Of a stretch of 64,000 nt of DNA, positions 34,028-43,324 are shown piece by piece. Source of the DNA: Flagellimonas sp. CMM7 (GTDB lineage Bacteria > Bacteroidota > Bacteroidia > Flavobacteriales > Flavobacteriaceae); NCBI RefSeq assembly GCF_021390195.1, contig NZ_CP090003.1:3493501-3557500 (forward strand), in the 5' to 3' direction. Each line of letters begins with the position of its first letter. The stretch's first letter is position 1. Position numbers and translations under genes: made by a program. The notes below the pieces were generated by a model, which made no database searches, was not told the origin of the DNA, and saw only the letters and a list, made by a program, of their open reading frames with translations.

Positions 34028-37000
34028 TATTTTACATTTTCAACCCAGTTTCTTGCATTCACAAAAGCCTCAAGCCAGGGTGAAATAGCATCATTTCTAT
34101 CCTTTGGATAATGGGCCCAGTTCCAAGGGAAAGTGGAACGCTCTATATGCGGCATGGTTACCAAATGTCTACCAGTCTTATCACATAACATAGCGGTATT
34201 GTAATCGCTTCCGTTAGGATTGGCGGGATAATCCTCATATCCGTACTTGGCAACGATACTGTAGTTTTCCTCAGAAAGAGGAAGGTTGAATTTACCTTCA
34301 CCGTGTGAAATCCATACCCCTAATGTTGTGCCTGCCAAAGAAGAGAGCATCACGGAGTTATTCTCTTGAATTTTTACAGAAGTAAAATTACTCTCGTGCT
34401 TGCCTGAATCGTTATAAGTCATCTTGGAAAGCTTTTCGTGTTCTGGGTTTATCATGTCCAATTCCAAAAACAATTGGCATCCGTTACATATGCCCACAGA
34501 TAGGGTATCTGGTCTAGCAAAGAAATCTTTAAGTGCTTTATTGGCCTTTTCGTTGTATTTGAAGGCACCTGCCCAACCTTTTGCACTACCAAGCACATCA
34601 GAATTGGAAAAACCACCTACAGCACCAATAAACTGAATGTCTTCCAATGTTTCTCTACCTGATATTAAATCGGTCATATGCACATCTTTTACATCAAAAC
34701 CAGCCAAATACATGGCATTTGCCATTTCACGTTCAGAATTACTTCCTTTTTCACGAAGAATAGCAGCCTTTGGTCTATTGCCTTTGGAATGTGTTGGTAG
34801 TAGACCTGTAAAGTCTTGAGGAAAATGATGAGCTAGAGGTTGGTTTTTATAGTTATCGTACCGCTCCTTGGCCAATCCGTTTGCTGTTTGCTTGTTGTCC
34901 AGAAGGAAAGAAGTCTTGAACCAAGTGTCCCGGAGCGATGTAACATTAAGCCCTATCTCTATTCCATTATTTTTGATGCTCAACATGTCCGTAGAAGTTA
35001 CAGAACCTATATTTTTAAAGTTGATTCCAGCGTCTGTAAGTGCCTTTTCTATTGAAGTATCTTTGGATTGAAATACAATCCCCGCATTTTCCGAAAACAA
35101 TAGTTTGATAGTATCCGTTTCTCCTAAATTTGATAGGTCTAGGTTTGCACCCAATTGCGCGTCTGCAAAGCACATTTCCAAAAGGGTAGTGATCAATCCA
35201 CCCGAAGCCACATCATGCCCGGCGAGAATTAGACCTTTTTTGATTAGCTCCTGAACGGTATTGAAAACCAGTTTGAGGTAACCAGAATCTAATACAGAAG
35301 GTGTTTCATCACCAATTTCATTTAGAATTTGACCAAATGAAGAACCACCCAATTTGTATTCGTCTTTTGAAACATTGATGTAGTAGATATCCCCACCATC
35401 TTTCTGAAGAACGGGCTCAACAATTTTGGTGATATCATTACAATTACCTGCAGCAGAAATAATGACCGTTCCAGGAGAGATTACATCGCCATCTGTATAC
35501 TTCTGCTTCATGGAAAGCGAATCCTTTCCAGTTGGAACATTGATGCCCAATGCAATAGAAAATTCAGATACTGCTTTTACTGCTTCATACAGTCTGGCAT
35601 CTTCACCTTCATTTTTGCAAGGCCACATCCAATTGGCAGATAAGGAAACAGAGTGCAGACCATCCTTTAAAGGAGCCCAAACTATGTTTGTCAAAGCTTC
35701 CGTAATACTATTTTTACTTCCTGCAGAAGGGTTTATCAAACCTGAAATAGGGGAGTGTCCTATACTGGTGGCAACACCTTCTTTTCCTTTAAAATCCATG
35801 GCCATTACACCACAATTGTTCAATGGTAACTGTAATGGACCTGCGCATTGTTGTTTGGCTACGCGGCCACCTACACAGCGATCAACTTTGTTTGTTAGCC
35901 AATCCTTACAGGCAACCGCTTCCAATTGCAAAACGTTTTCCAGATAATCATGAAAATTTTCTAAAGTATAGGCAAGAGCATCATAATCTCTTTTAACCGT
36001 TTTATCATCCATTATGGTCTTAGGAGAACTTCCAAACATATCGGATAACTCCAAATCCATTGGCTTTTCTCCAGATTTTTGAGACTCAAAAGTAAAGCGA
36101 TGATCACCGGTTACCTCACCCACATTGTACATAGGTGAACGCTCTCTAGCTGCAATTCTATCCAGTAGATTTAGGTCTTCGTCTCCAATGACCAATCCCA
36201 TTCGTTCTTGGGATTCATTTCCAATAAGCTCTTTTGCAGATAATGTTGGATCCCCAACTGGAAGTTTGTCCGTATTGATTTTACCTCCGGTTTCCTCCAC
36301 CAATTCTGATAAACAGTTGAGGTGGCCACCTGCACCATGATCATGTATAGAAACGATGGGGTTATCGTGACTTTCCACCATTCCGCGAATAGCGTTGGAA
36401 GCCCGTTTTTGCATTTCTGGGTTGGAACGTTGTACGGCATTTAACTCAATGGATGAGCTAAACTCTCCAGTATCGGCGCTTGACACGGCAGCTCCACCCA
36501 TCCCAATACGGTAATTATCACCACCAAGAATGACAATTTTGTCTCCTTTTTGCGGAGTGTCTTTTAAGGCTTGCTCTGCTTTTCCATATCCAACACCTCC
36601 AGCAAGCATAATAACTTTATCAAATCCTAGTCGACGTGCTTCCTCTTTATGTTCAAAAGTGAGCACGGAACCTGCGATCAAGGGCTGTCCAAACTTATTT
36701 CCAAAATCTGATGCACCGTTTGAGGCTTTTATCAAGATATCCATTGGGGTTTGATACAACCACTCCCGTTCCTGCATTCCGTTTTCCCAAGGCCTATTCT
36801 CTTCCAATCTGGAATACGATGTCATATACACAGCAGTACCGGCAAGAGGCAATGAGCCCTTTCCTCCGGCCAAACGATCTCTTATTTCACCACCAGAACC
36901 TGTAGCGGCTCCATTAAAAGGTTCTACAGTTGTTGGAAAGTTGTGGGTCTCTGCTTTGATGGATAAAACAGATTCAAATTCATCTTCTTCATAAAAATCT

Positions 37001-37689
37001 GGCTTATCTGCACTTTTTGGTGCAAACTGAACCACTTTTGGGCCTTTAATAAATGCTACATTGTCTTTATAAGCAGAAACAATATCGTTAGGATGCTCTT
37101 CTGATGTCTTCTTAATTAGTTTGAAGAGAGATGAAGGCATTTCCTGCCCATCAATAATAAAGGTACCATTGAAAATTTTATGGCGACAATGTTCTGAATT
37201 CACTTGGCTAAAACCAAAAACTTCGGAATCTGTTAATTTACGCCCTAGCTTTTTAGATAGGCTTTCCAAATAACCTACTTCGTCTTCATTTAGGGCCAGA
37301 CCTTCTTGAGCATTGTATCCGGCTATATCTTCAATTTCTAAAATGGGTTCGGGGGTAATATTAACCGTGTATATATTTTGATTAAGACCCTTATATTTTT
37401 GAAGGAGCATAGGGTCATAATCGGTATGAGCTTCTTTAACTGCATGGAACTCTTCAATTCTGATGATTCCTTCAACTCCCATATTTTGGGTAATCTCCGT
37501 AGCATTGGTACTCCAAGGAGTTACCATAGCGGCACGGGGACCAACAAAAAAGGCGTCAAGAGACGCCGTGTTTATTTTAGGTTGGTTGCCGAACAACCAT
37601 GTTAGTTTTTTAATATCTTTTGGTGCAATTTCTTGAGCGGTTTGGACTGCGAACACTTTTGTCGCCACATCTCCAAAGAAATGAATCAT
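34027..37689 (-). CDS. purL: Phosphoribosylformylglycinamidine synthase (single-chain)
   Basis: A 1220-residue enzyme for the fourth step of purine biosynthesis: FGAR plus glutamine and ATP give FGAM. The N-terminal PurS-like part is residues 1 to about 160; synthetase halves follow with SVLSIKAETHNFPTTVEPFNGAATGSGGEIRD and VSIHDHGAGGHLN, the second half with HDVASGGL; the C-terminal glutaminase has the Cys nucleophile in SVGICNGCQLFLEL and a late PHIERSTFPWNW near the catalytic His-Glu. The full-length single chain is the form found in proteobacteria and Bacteroidota, not the PurSLQ split. A terminator-like hairpin lies in its codons 41-48. Confidence 0.97.
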   Translation of the reverse strand: MIHFFGDVATKVFAVQTAQEIAPKDIKKLTWLFGNQPKINTASLDAFFVGPRAAMVTPWSTNATEITQNMGVEGIIRIEEFHAVKEAHTDYDPMLLQKYKGLNQNIYTVNITPEPILEIEDIAGYNAQEGLALNEDEVGYLESLSKKLGRKLTDSEVFGFSQVNSEHCRHKIFNGTFIIDGQEMPSSLFKLIKKTSEEHPNDIVSAYKDNVAFIKGPKVVQFAPKSADKPDFYEEDEFESVLSIKAETHNFPTTVEPFNGAATGSGGEIRDRLAGGKGSLPLAGTAVYMTSYSRLEENRPWENGMQEREWLYQTPMDILIKASNGASDFGNKFGQPLIAGSVLTFEHKEEARRLGFDKVIMLAGGVGYGKAEQALKDTPQKGDKIVILGGDNYRIGMGGAAVSSADTGEFSSSIELNAVQRSNPEMQKRASNAIRGMVESHDNPIVSIHDHGAGGHLNCLSELVEETGGKINTDKLPVGDPTLSAKELIGNESQERMGLVIGDEDLNLLDRIAARERSPMYNVGEVTGDHRFTFESQKSGEKPMDLELSDMFGSSPKTIMDDKTVKRDYDALAYTLENFHDYLENVLQLEAVACKDWLTNKVDRCVGGRVAKQQCAGPLQLPLNNCGVMAMDFKGKEGVATSIGHSPISGLINPSAGSKNSITEALTNIVWAPLKDGLHSVSLSANWMWPCKNEGEDARLYEAVKAVSEFSIALGINVPTGKDSLSMKQKYTDGDVISPGTVIISAAGNCNDITKIVEPVLQKDGGDIYYINVSKDEYKLGGSSFGQILNEIGDETPSVLDSGYLKLVFNTVQELIKKGLILAGHDVASGGLITTLLEMCFADAQLGANLDLSNLGETDTIKLLFSENAGIVFQSKDTSIEKALTDAGINFKNIGSVTSTDMLSIKNNGIEIGLNVTSLRDTWFKTSFLLDNKQTANGLAKERYDNYKNQPLAHHFPQDFTGLLPTHSKGNRPKAAILREKGSNSEREMANAMYLAGFDVKDVHMTDLISGRETLEDIQFIGAVGGFSNSDVLGSAKGWAGAFKYNEKANKALKDFFARPDTLSVGICNGCQLFLELDMINPEHEKLSKMTYNDSGKHESNFTSVKIQENNSVMLSSLAGTTLGVWISHGEGKFNLPLSEENYSIVAKYGYEDYPANPNGSDYNTAMLCDKTGRHLVTMPHIERSTFPWNWAHYPKDRNDAISPWLEAFVNARNWVENVK
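37546..37567 (-). promoter_or_regulatory. Terminator-like hairpin inside the start of purL
   Basis: On the minus (coding) strand GGCGTC-TCTT-GACGCC is followed directly by six T. It lies about 41-48 codons inside purL and matches the form of an intrinsic terminator. It may be chance, since it encodes a conserved-looking peptide (ASLDAFFVG). Confidence 0.4.
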
Positions 37690-37721
37690 ATCAGCCTAGT
37701 TGTTGAACGGATTAAGAAATG

Positions 37722-37729
37722 CAAATTTA
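37722..37729 (-). promoter_or_regulatory. Probable -7 element of the purL promoter
   Basis: TAAATTTG (minus strand) is an exact TAnnTTTG match 32 bp before the purL start. A TTG at the usual -33 place was not found, so confidence is moderate. The gap 37690-37839 holds nothing else recognisable. Confidence 0.5.
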
Positions 37730-37839
37730 CAAGTTTAGCTCGGATTTTGATCTATAGAAAGGGGGAGTTGTTAACCGAGAAGTGTTGATAGATTTGTGAA
37801 CTACTCCTTTTAGCGTGTGTCGTTTTGTGACTTTCGGGA

Positions 37840-38349
37840 TTAGGATTTTTTTATTTCCGTTATTCTTAACAGATGATGATCATCGTGCTCAGCAACAAAC
37901 AGAAATAAATCCATAGTCCTCATGGGTTTTTCCAGTCTGGTATGCAAAGCCATTTTATAAATATCTTCTTCGGATAATTCTGATAGTTTTTTTAAAGTGA
38001 TTTTTCGAATTTGCTCAAAATTGGCTAGCAAATCATTTATGTCTTTGGAGTTATGTTGTGCAAAATCGGTCTGTTTGTTGTCCAAGTCAGTTGGCCTTAA
38101 ATATTTTTCATGGTTTAATATGTCCTCTAACCTTCCTTGCCATAATGGCTCTAAATCGATCAGATGGCCTATGTTTTCTTTTATAGACCACGTATCGTCC
38201 GGTTTTGCCTCAAGCAGGTCCAATGGGACTTCTTTTACCAAAGAGGTCAATCGCATCGGAGTGCTTTTCATTCGTTCAATAATTGATGGAAAAATGTTCT
38301 GTTCAAATGAAAAATCAAATTTTCGTTCAAACCATTTAATTTGCCCCAT
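37840..38349 (-). CDS. DinB-superfamily protein
   Basis: A 169-residue four-helix-bundle protein of the DinB/YfiT type. The three metal-binding His positions are suggested by NIGHLIDLEPLW (helix 2) and FVAEHDDHHLLRI near the C-terminus. Such proteins act as metal-dependent thiol transferases or are uncharacterised stress proteins. No operon partner: purL reads away 150 bp downstream, and the SDR gene is separated by a terminator. Confidence 0.87.
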   Translation of the reverse strand: MGQIKWFERKFDFSFEQNIFPSIIERMKSTPMRLTSLVKEVPLDLLEAKPDDTWSIKENIGHLIDLEPLWQGRLEDILNHEKYLRPTDLDNKQTDFAQHNSKDINDLLANFEQIRKITLKKLSELSEEDIYKMALHTRLEKPMRTMDLFLFVAEHDDHHLLRITEIKKS

Positions 38350-38433
38350 AGCTCATGTTCTTTTAAAATAGATTTATTGCTTTTGCAAAAAGCTAACTAT
38401 TGACATCTAAAGTAAGAAACTCATATAATTTCT

Positions 38434-38458
38434 AAAACAAAAGCCCCAAAAGGGGCTT
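38434..38458 (-). terminator. Rho-independent terminator after the SDR gene
   Basis: Perfect 7-bp stem AAGCCCC / GGGGCTT (38441-38447, 38452-38458), 4-nt loop, followed on the minus strand by TTTGTTTTAG. It is 23 bp beyond the SDR stop. Confidence 0.88.
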
Positions 38459-38481
38459 TAGAAATAAAGATTAATTTGATG

Positions 38482-39243
38482 CTAAACGAACATACCTCCA
38501 GAAGCCTCAATACGTTGAGCGTTTACCCATTTGGCATCTTCGGTACATAGAAAAGCAACCACACTGCCAATATCATCACTTTCTCCCACACGACCCAATG
38601 CAGTTAAGGAGGCAATCATATCCACTACTTGTGGAGCTTGCTCAAAGCGTTCTTTGTTAAAATCAGTATTAATGGCTCCAGGGGCGACCGTATTGGCCTT
38701 TATTTTACGTTCACCCAATTCTTTTGCCAAATAGCGTGTGAACACCTCAATGGCTCCTTTCATGATGGCATATGCTGCATATCCCGGAAAAGAAAAGCGT
38801 GCTAGACCACTGGAGATATTAATGATTCCTCCACCATCGTTCATAACATCGAATAAGGTTTGGGTTAAAAAATACACTCCTTTCAGATGCACATTCATTA
38901 AGTTATCAAAATCAGCTTCTGTTGTTTCCGCGATGGAGGCATTATAGCCAAAACCGGCATTGTTGATTAAAAAATCAATCTTATCTGTTTTAAATTCATT
39001 TTTTAACTCTCGCAAAAGGTTGGTTTTAAAATCACTAAAGCTGCTTACCCCACGAGTGTCCAATTGTATAGCGACGGCCTTACCACCTAATGCCGTTATT
39101 TCGGTCAAGGTATGCTCCGCTGCAGTTTTGTTTGAGTTATAGGTAATCACAACGTCTAGCCCTTTTTTGGCAATGTTAAGAGCCATGTCTTTGCCCAATC
39201 CTCTGCTTCCTCCTGTTATCAATGCTATTTTTGTAGTATTCAT
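38482..39243 (-). CDS. Short-chain dehydrogenase/reductase (classical SDR)
   Basis: A 253-residue classical SDR. It has the cofactor motif TGGSRGLG (residues 10-17), NNAG at about 93-96, the catalytic Ser in IINISSGLARF and the YxxxK pair in YAAYAIMKGAIE. The Arg/Asn environment after strand 2 (VVITYNSNKTAAEH) suggests NADP. Substrate unknown. An AraC regulator gene lies 88 bp upstream in the same direction, so the SDR may be its target. A clean terminator ends the unit. Confidence 0.92.
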   Translation of the reverse strand: MNTTKIALITGGSRGLGKDMALNIAKKGLDVVITYNSNKTAAEHTLTEITALGGKAVAIQLDTRGVSSFSDFKTNLLRELKNEFKTDKIDFLINNAGFGYNASIAETTEADFDNLMNVHLKGVYFLTQTLFDVMNDGGGIINISSGLARFSFPGYAAYAIMKGAIEVFTRYLAKELGERKIKANTVAPGAINTDFNKERFEQAPQVVDMIASLTALGRVGESDDIGSVVAFLCTEDAKWVNAQRIEASGGMFV

Positions 39244-39331
39244 TTGATCTTAGTTTTAATTATTGAATACCACAAAGTTCTTCGCTATAGCTGCGATTTA
39301 ATTGCGAACACCAATCCAATAGTTGTAAAAA

Positions 39332-40240
39332 TCAAACAATTTCTGCTTTTCTGAATTTTAATGGGGAATGAGAAGTATGTTTTTTGAAGAAATTAGAAAA
39401 ATGTGCAGTTTCTTCGAACCCAAGACAATATCCAACTTCGGAAATGTTCCAGTTGGTATGGCGGATAAGAATTTTGGATTCTTGCATAACTCTTTCTGTA
39501 ATAAGCATTGAAGTACTTTTTTGCATGGTCTCCCTTAAAGCCCTATTTAGATGGTTAATATGCACACCAAGCTGTTTTGCGAAATCTGAAGGAGAACGTA
39601 ATTGCATTCGCTGGGTAGGGCTTTCAATCGGAAATTGTCTTTCCAATAATTCTGCAAACAAGGAAGAGATTCGCTCTGAAGCATTCGAGTGCAAGTTAGA
39701 CGCAAGGTTGGCGGGCTGTAACTTCATGGCTGCATGAATCAACTCAAAAACCAGATTTCTAAGGATATCATATTTATAAGCGTAGTCAGAGTTGATTTCT
39801 TTGAACATTCGTTGGAAAACAGGTGTGAACGAGTCAACTTGATCGTCCGTTAGTTCAAAAACTGGATGGCCGCTAGGTTGAAAAACCGGATAACCAAGTA
39901 AATTCCCATACTGATGAAAAAAGGCCTCTGTAAATACACAGAAATAACCTGTCAATTGCTCATCAATTTGTTCCCAGTTATAGGGAATCTGCGGATTGGA
40001 AAACACAAAAACATGTTTGTCCACATTAACAATTTTGTCTGCATAGTGAACCCTGCTTTTACCTGTAACCAAACTTATTTTAAAATAATCTCTACGGTTA
40101 AAAGGCATCGGTTTTGCTTTGGGACCAGCAAATTCATCCAACTTGAATACATTAAAATGACCTATTCCCGATTTTAAGCTATCTGGAACTTGATTGCCAG
40201 ATTCAGCGTAAAAATTTGCTAAGGTCTTTCTCTTTTCCAT
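39332..40240 (-). CDS. AraC-family transcription regulator
   Basis: A 302-residue regulator with an N-terminal cupin-like sensing domain (about residues 25-150) and two helix-turn-helix units at the C-terminus: SDFAKQLGVHINHLNRALRET and NISEVGYCLGFEETAHFSNFFKKHTSHSPLKFRK (about 213-299), the classic AraC signature. The ligand is unknown. It lies just upstream of the SDR gene, its likely target. Confidence 0.93.
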   Translation of the reverse strand: MEKRKTLANFYAESGNQVPDSLKSGIGHFNVFKLDEFAGPKAKPMPFNRRDYFKISLVTGKSRVHYADKIVNVDKHVFVFSNPQIPYNWEQIDEQLTGYFCVFTEAFFHQYGNLLGYPVFQPSGHPVFELTDDQVDSFTPVFQRMFKEINSDYAYKYDILRNLVFELIHAAMKLQPANLASNLHSNASERISSLFAELLERQFPIESPTQRMQLRSPSDFAKQLGVHINHLNRALRETMQKSTSMLITERVMQESKILIRHTNWNISEVGYCLGFEETAHFSNFFKKHTSHSPLKFRKAEIV

Positions 40241-40427
40241 AGATCAAATTTATGAAAATCAAACAAATAGTAATGAGAAGATAGGTATAGGAACTTAACT
40301 TTAATTCTTATCATGGTAAGAATCAAACTTGCTTTTACGGAAACATAAATAAAATTGAGATGATGATTCTGACCATCCCAATATTTAGTATTTTAGAAGG
40401 ATAGTTTGCTAATTCAAATCCAATCCT

Positions 40428-42035
40428 ATGAAATCTAATCACCACGTTTTAAGAGTTTTACTTCTTATATGGACCTTTTTACTGGGCATGCCATCTTCTT
40501 ATGGTCAAAAAAGCTATTCAAAATCTAAAATTGCCAAACTTAAGGCTGAAGTTGCCGCTTTGGTAGAAGCGGATAAAAAGCAGGCTCAAGTGATGGTGGA
40601 TAAAATTTTCAGCTTTGCCGAACTTGGTTTTCAAGAGGTAGAAAGTTCAAAATACTTGACCGGTATCCTGAAAGACAATGGATTTGCCATTGAAAATTCT
40701 ATTTCGGGTATTCCCACTGCTTGGTTTGCAAAATGGAGCAATGGTGAAGGCCCGGTAATTGCCATTGGTAGTGATGTTGATTGTATTCCCAAGGCATCGC
40801 AATATCCAGGGGTAGCCTACCATAAACCTATGGTGGATGGAGCACCTGGTCATGGAGAAGGTCATAATTCTGGTATTCCTTTGAATATTTCAGCTGTTTT
40901 AGCGGTAAAGAAAATCATGGAGCGTGAGCAAATTGGAGGTACTCTAATTGTTTGGCCAGGGATTGCAGAAGAATTGGTGGCGGCCAAAGCATGGTATGTA
41001 CGCGATGGCCTCTTTGATAACATTGATATGTGCATTTTTACGCATGTTAGCAGTAATTTGAGTGTGAGTTATGGTCCAGCACGTGGCACAGGCCTTATCT
41101 CCGTGGAATATTCTTTTGAAGGTGAAGCGGCGCATTCCGCAGGTTCACCATGGCGAGGACGCAGTGCACTGGATGCGGCTGAGCTTATGAATATTGGTTG
41201 GAATTATAAGCGGGAACATTTGCATCCGCTACGTCGTTCACACTCTATTTTCACAGATGCTGGTGATCAACCCAACGTAGTACCTTCAAAGGCGTCTATA
41301 TGGTTTTATTTTAGAGATATTAAATATGAAGGTATCATGGACATGTATGCAACTGCCAATGATATGGCGAAGGGGGCTGCGTTAATGACAGGTACCACTA
41401 TGAAATCTAAAGTTTTGGGAGCAGCGTGGCCAAGACATTTTAATAAGGTGATTGCAGAGACTATGTATGGAAATATTAAAAAGGTAGGATTGCCTAGTTG
41501 GTCCGATGCGGACCAAACTTTAGCTAAGGCTGTACAAACGGAAGTCAATTCTAAAAAAATTGAAGGGTTAGCAGTAAAGTTAGATACTATTGGTTTGCCA
41601 GTAGTGAATCCTGTTAGCGGCGGATCGGATGATATTGGGGATATCTCTTGGAAAGTGCCAACGGTCACCATGCGTTTTCCTTCTAATATTCCTGGTTTAC
41701 AAGGCCATCATTGGAGCAATGCGATTTCGATGGCCACGCCCATAGCACATAAGGGTGTGGTAGCTGGTGCAAAAGTGGAGGCAATGACCTTAATCGACTT
41801 TCTGCTGAAGCCAGAACTTTTAAAAAAGGCCTGGGACTACTTTAACAACGAGCAAACCAAAGAGACTAAGTTTGAACCGATGATCTCTGAGGATGATATG
41901 CCTCCCATTTATCTAAATAAAGACAAACAAGACCAGTTTAGAACTGCCCTTGAAAAATTCTATTATGATGAAACGAAGTATGATTCGTATTTAGAGCAGT
42001 TGGGAGTTGATTACCCAACTTTAAAGGGAGAATAA
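40428..42035 (+). CDS. Secreted M20-family amidohydrolase (AbgB-like)
   Basis: A 535-residue exported amidohydrolase (signal peptide ending MPSSYGQK). M20 features include AIGSDVDCIPKASQYPGVAYHKPMVDGAPGHGEGHN (the Asp-rich metal strand and the His-Gly-Glu-Gly-His metal cluster), WPGIAEELVAAKAWYV (Glu-Glu pair), HSAGSPWRGRSALDAAELM from the dimerisation domain, and a late HHWSNAISMATPIAHKG. It is closest to p-aminobenzoyl-glutamate hydrolase subunit B/indole-acetyl-amino-acid hydrolases, but with export and about 100 extra residues. A rightward singleton between regulator and methyltransferase genes; ends 5 bp from the convergent rsmB-like gene. Confidence 0.9.
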   Translation: MKSNHHVLRVLLLIWTFLLGMPSSYGQKSYSKSKIAKLKAEVAALVEADKKQAQVMVDKIFSFAELGFQEVESSKYLTGILKDNGFAIENSISGIPTAWFAKWSNGEGPVIAIGSDVDCIPKASQYPGVAYHKPMVDGAPGHGEGHNSGIPLNISAVLAVKKIMEREQIGGTLIVWPGIAEELVAAKAWYVRDGLFDNIDMCIFTHVSSNLSVSYGPARGTGLISVEYSFEGEAAHSAGSPWRGRSALDAAELMNIGWNYKREHLHPLRRSHSIFTDAGDQPNVVPSKASIWFYFRDIKYEGIMDMYATANDMAKGAALMTGTTMKSKVLGAAWPRHFNKVIAETMYGNIKKVGLPSWSDADQTLAKAVQTEVNSKKIEGLAVKLDTIGLPVVNPVSGGSDDIGDISWKVPTVTMRFPSNIPGLQGHHWSNAISMATPIAHKGVVAGAKVEAMTLIDFLLKPELLKKAWDYFNNEQTKETKFEPMISEDDMPPIYLNKDKQDQFRTALEKFYYDETKYDSYLEQLGVDYPTLKGE

Positions 42036-42040
42036 CAACA

Positions 42041-43252
42041 TTACTTTCTTTTTAACAAGGCCATATAAAACCCATCGTAACCTCTTTCAGAGGCATAGAT
42101 GTTTTGTTCTTTGACCAGTTCAAAAGCTTCACCGGATTCTGAATTTAAGAAAGTGTAAACTTGATCTGTATTCTCTTGCGGAAGAATGGAACAAGTAGCA
42201 TATACCATTTGCCCATCTTTTTTGACCATTTTGCTGTAATTCTGAAGAATATCTTGTTGAATATCCATGATTCGGTCAATGAACTGAGGTTCCAGTTTCC
42301 ATTTGGAATCTGGATTTCTTCTTATGACCCCCAATCCGGAACATGGTGCGTCTAACAACAACCTATCTGCACTATTATGTAGCTTTTTAATCACTTTTGT
42401 AGAATCTATAGCTCTAGTCTCTACATTATGGACGCCGTTTCGTCTTGTTCGTACTTTTAGCTTTTTCAGTTTACTTTCATAGATATCCAAAGCAATCAAT
42501 TGTCCTTTGTTTTCCATTTGTGAGGCCAAATGCAAGGTTTTGCCTCCAGCACCTGCACAAGCATCAACCACTCTTTGACCTGGCTCAACCTCCAAAAATG
42601 GAGCAACCAATTGTGAAGAGGCATCTTGCACCTCAAAGAAACCATTTTTAAAAGCTTCCGTTGTAAACACGTTCTTGCGCTCCTTTAGTTTTAAAGCATC
42701 AGAGTATCCATCAACAGGAATCGTTTCAATTTCATTTTCTGCGAGTAATGCCTGTAATTGTGTTTTCTTGATTTTTAGAGTATTGGTTCTTAGGATTACC
42801 TCAGCTTGTTTATTAAGTGCTGCAATTTCTTTGGTCCATAGATTGTTTCCAAGGGCTTGCTCTCCAAGTTCATCCAACCAATCTGGTACTGATTCTCTGA
42901 ACTTTCTTATTTTGGATAGTTCATCAAACTTACCTTTAATGCGTCGTTCCGGGGTTTCCTCCAATTGCTTCCAATCGGGTAAACGAATACCTTTTAAAAC
43001 GCACCAAACGGCAAACAATCGAAACAAATTTGGCCGCGAATAGGGTTCGTGTACTTCTGCTATTTCAGTATACAAACGTTTCCAACGTACAATGTCATAG
43101 GTGGTTTCAGCAATGAAACCTCTATCTCGGGATCCCCAGCGTTTATCGTATCTCAATACTTTTTCAATGACCTTGTCTGCATATTCCTTCTCATTAAAGA
43201 TTAGGTTCAAGGCATCTATAACGGCAAAGACAAGGTTTCTGTGTAAACGCAT
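42041..43252 (-). CDS. rsmB: RsmB/NSUN-type rRNA cytosine-5 methyltransferase
   Basis: A 403-residue SAM-dependent RNA m5C methyltransferase. The N-terminal NusB-like helical part covers about residues 1-150; the catalytic domain has VVDACAGAGGKTLHLA (SAM motif I), LLLDAPCSGLGVIRRNPDSKW (motif IV Cys in PCSG) and MVYATCSILPQEN (motif VI Cys nucleophile in TCS). It likely modifies 16S rRNA C967-equivalent, but the NSUN family has several substrates and the gene name is tentative. Starts at ATG 43252; convergent with the M20 gene. Confidence 0.88.
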   Translation of the reverse strand: MRLHRNLVFAVIDALNLIFNEKEYADKVIEKVLRYDKRWGSRDRGFIAETTYDIVRWKRLYTEIAEVHEPYSRPNLFRLFAVWCVLKGIRLPDWKQLEETPERRIKGKFDELSKIRKFRESVPDWLDELGEQALGNNLWTKEIAALNKQAEVILRTNTLKIKKTQLQALLAENEIETIPVDGYSDALKLKERKNVFTTEAFKNGFFEVQDASSQLVAPFLEVEPGQRVVDACAGAGGKTLHLASQMENKGQLIALDIYESKLKKLKVRTRRNGVHNVETRAIDSTKVIKKLHNSADRLLLDAPCSGLGVIRRNPDSKWKLEPQFIDRIMDIQQDILQNYSKMVKKDGQMVYATCSILPQENTDQVYTFLNSESGEAFELVKEQNIYASERGYDGFYMALLKRK

Positions 43253-43324
43253 CCTGAAAATTTTAGGAATGCAAAGGTATGGTTTCTTATACGATTCCGA
43301 TTACATTTGAAGAAACCTTATAAA

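Noticed and set aside
35426..35947. Rightward ORF of 173 codons opposite purL
   Set aside because: Antisense frame in a confirmed coding region; no domain seen.
37690..37839. Possible riboswitch before purL
   Set aside because: The leader between the -7 element and start is only about 30 nt, too short for a purine aptamer, and no conserved aptamer pattern was seen.
43307..43324. TTG start six codons before the YCF48-like ATG
   Set aside because: The ATG at 43325 gives a normal lipoprotein signal; the TTG extension adds charged residues with no support.
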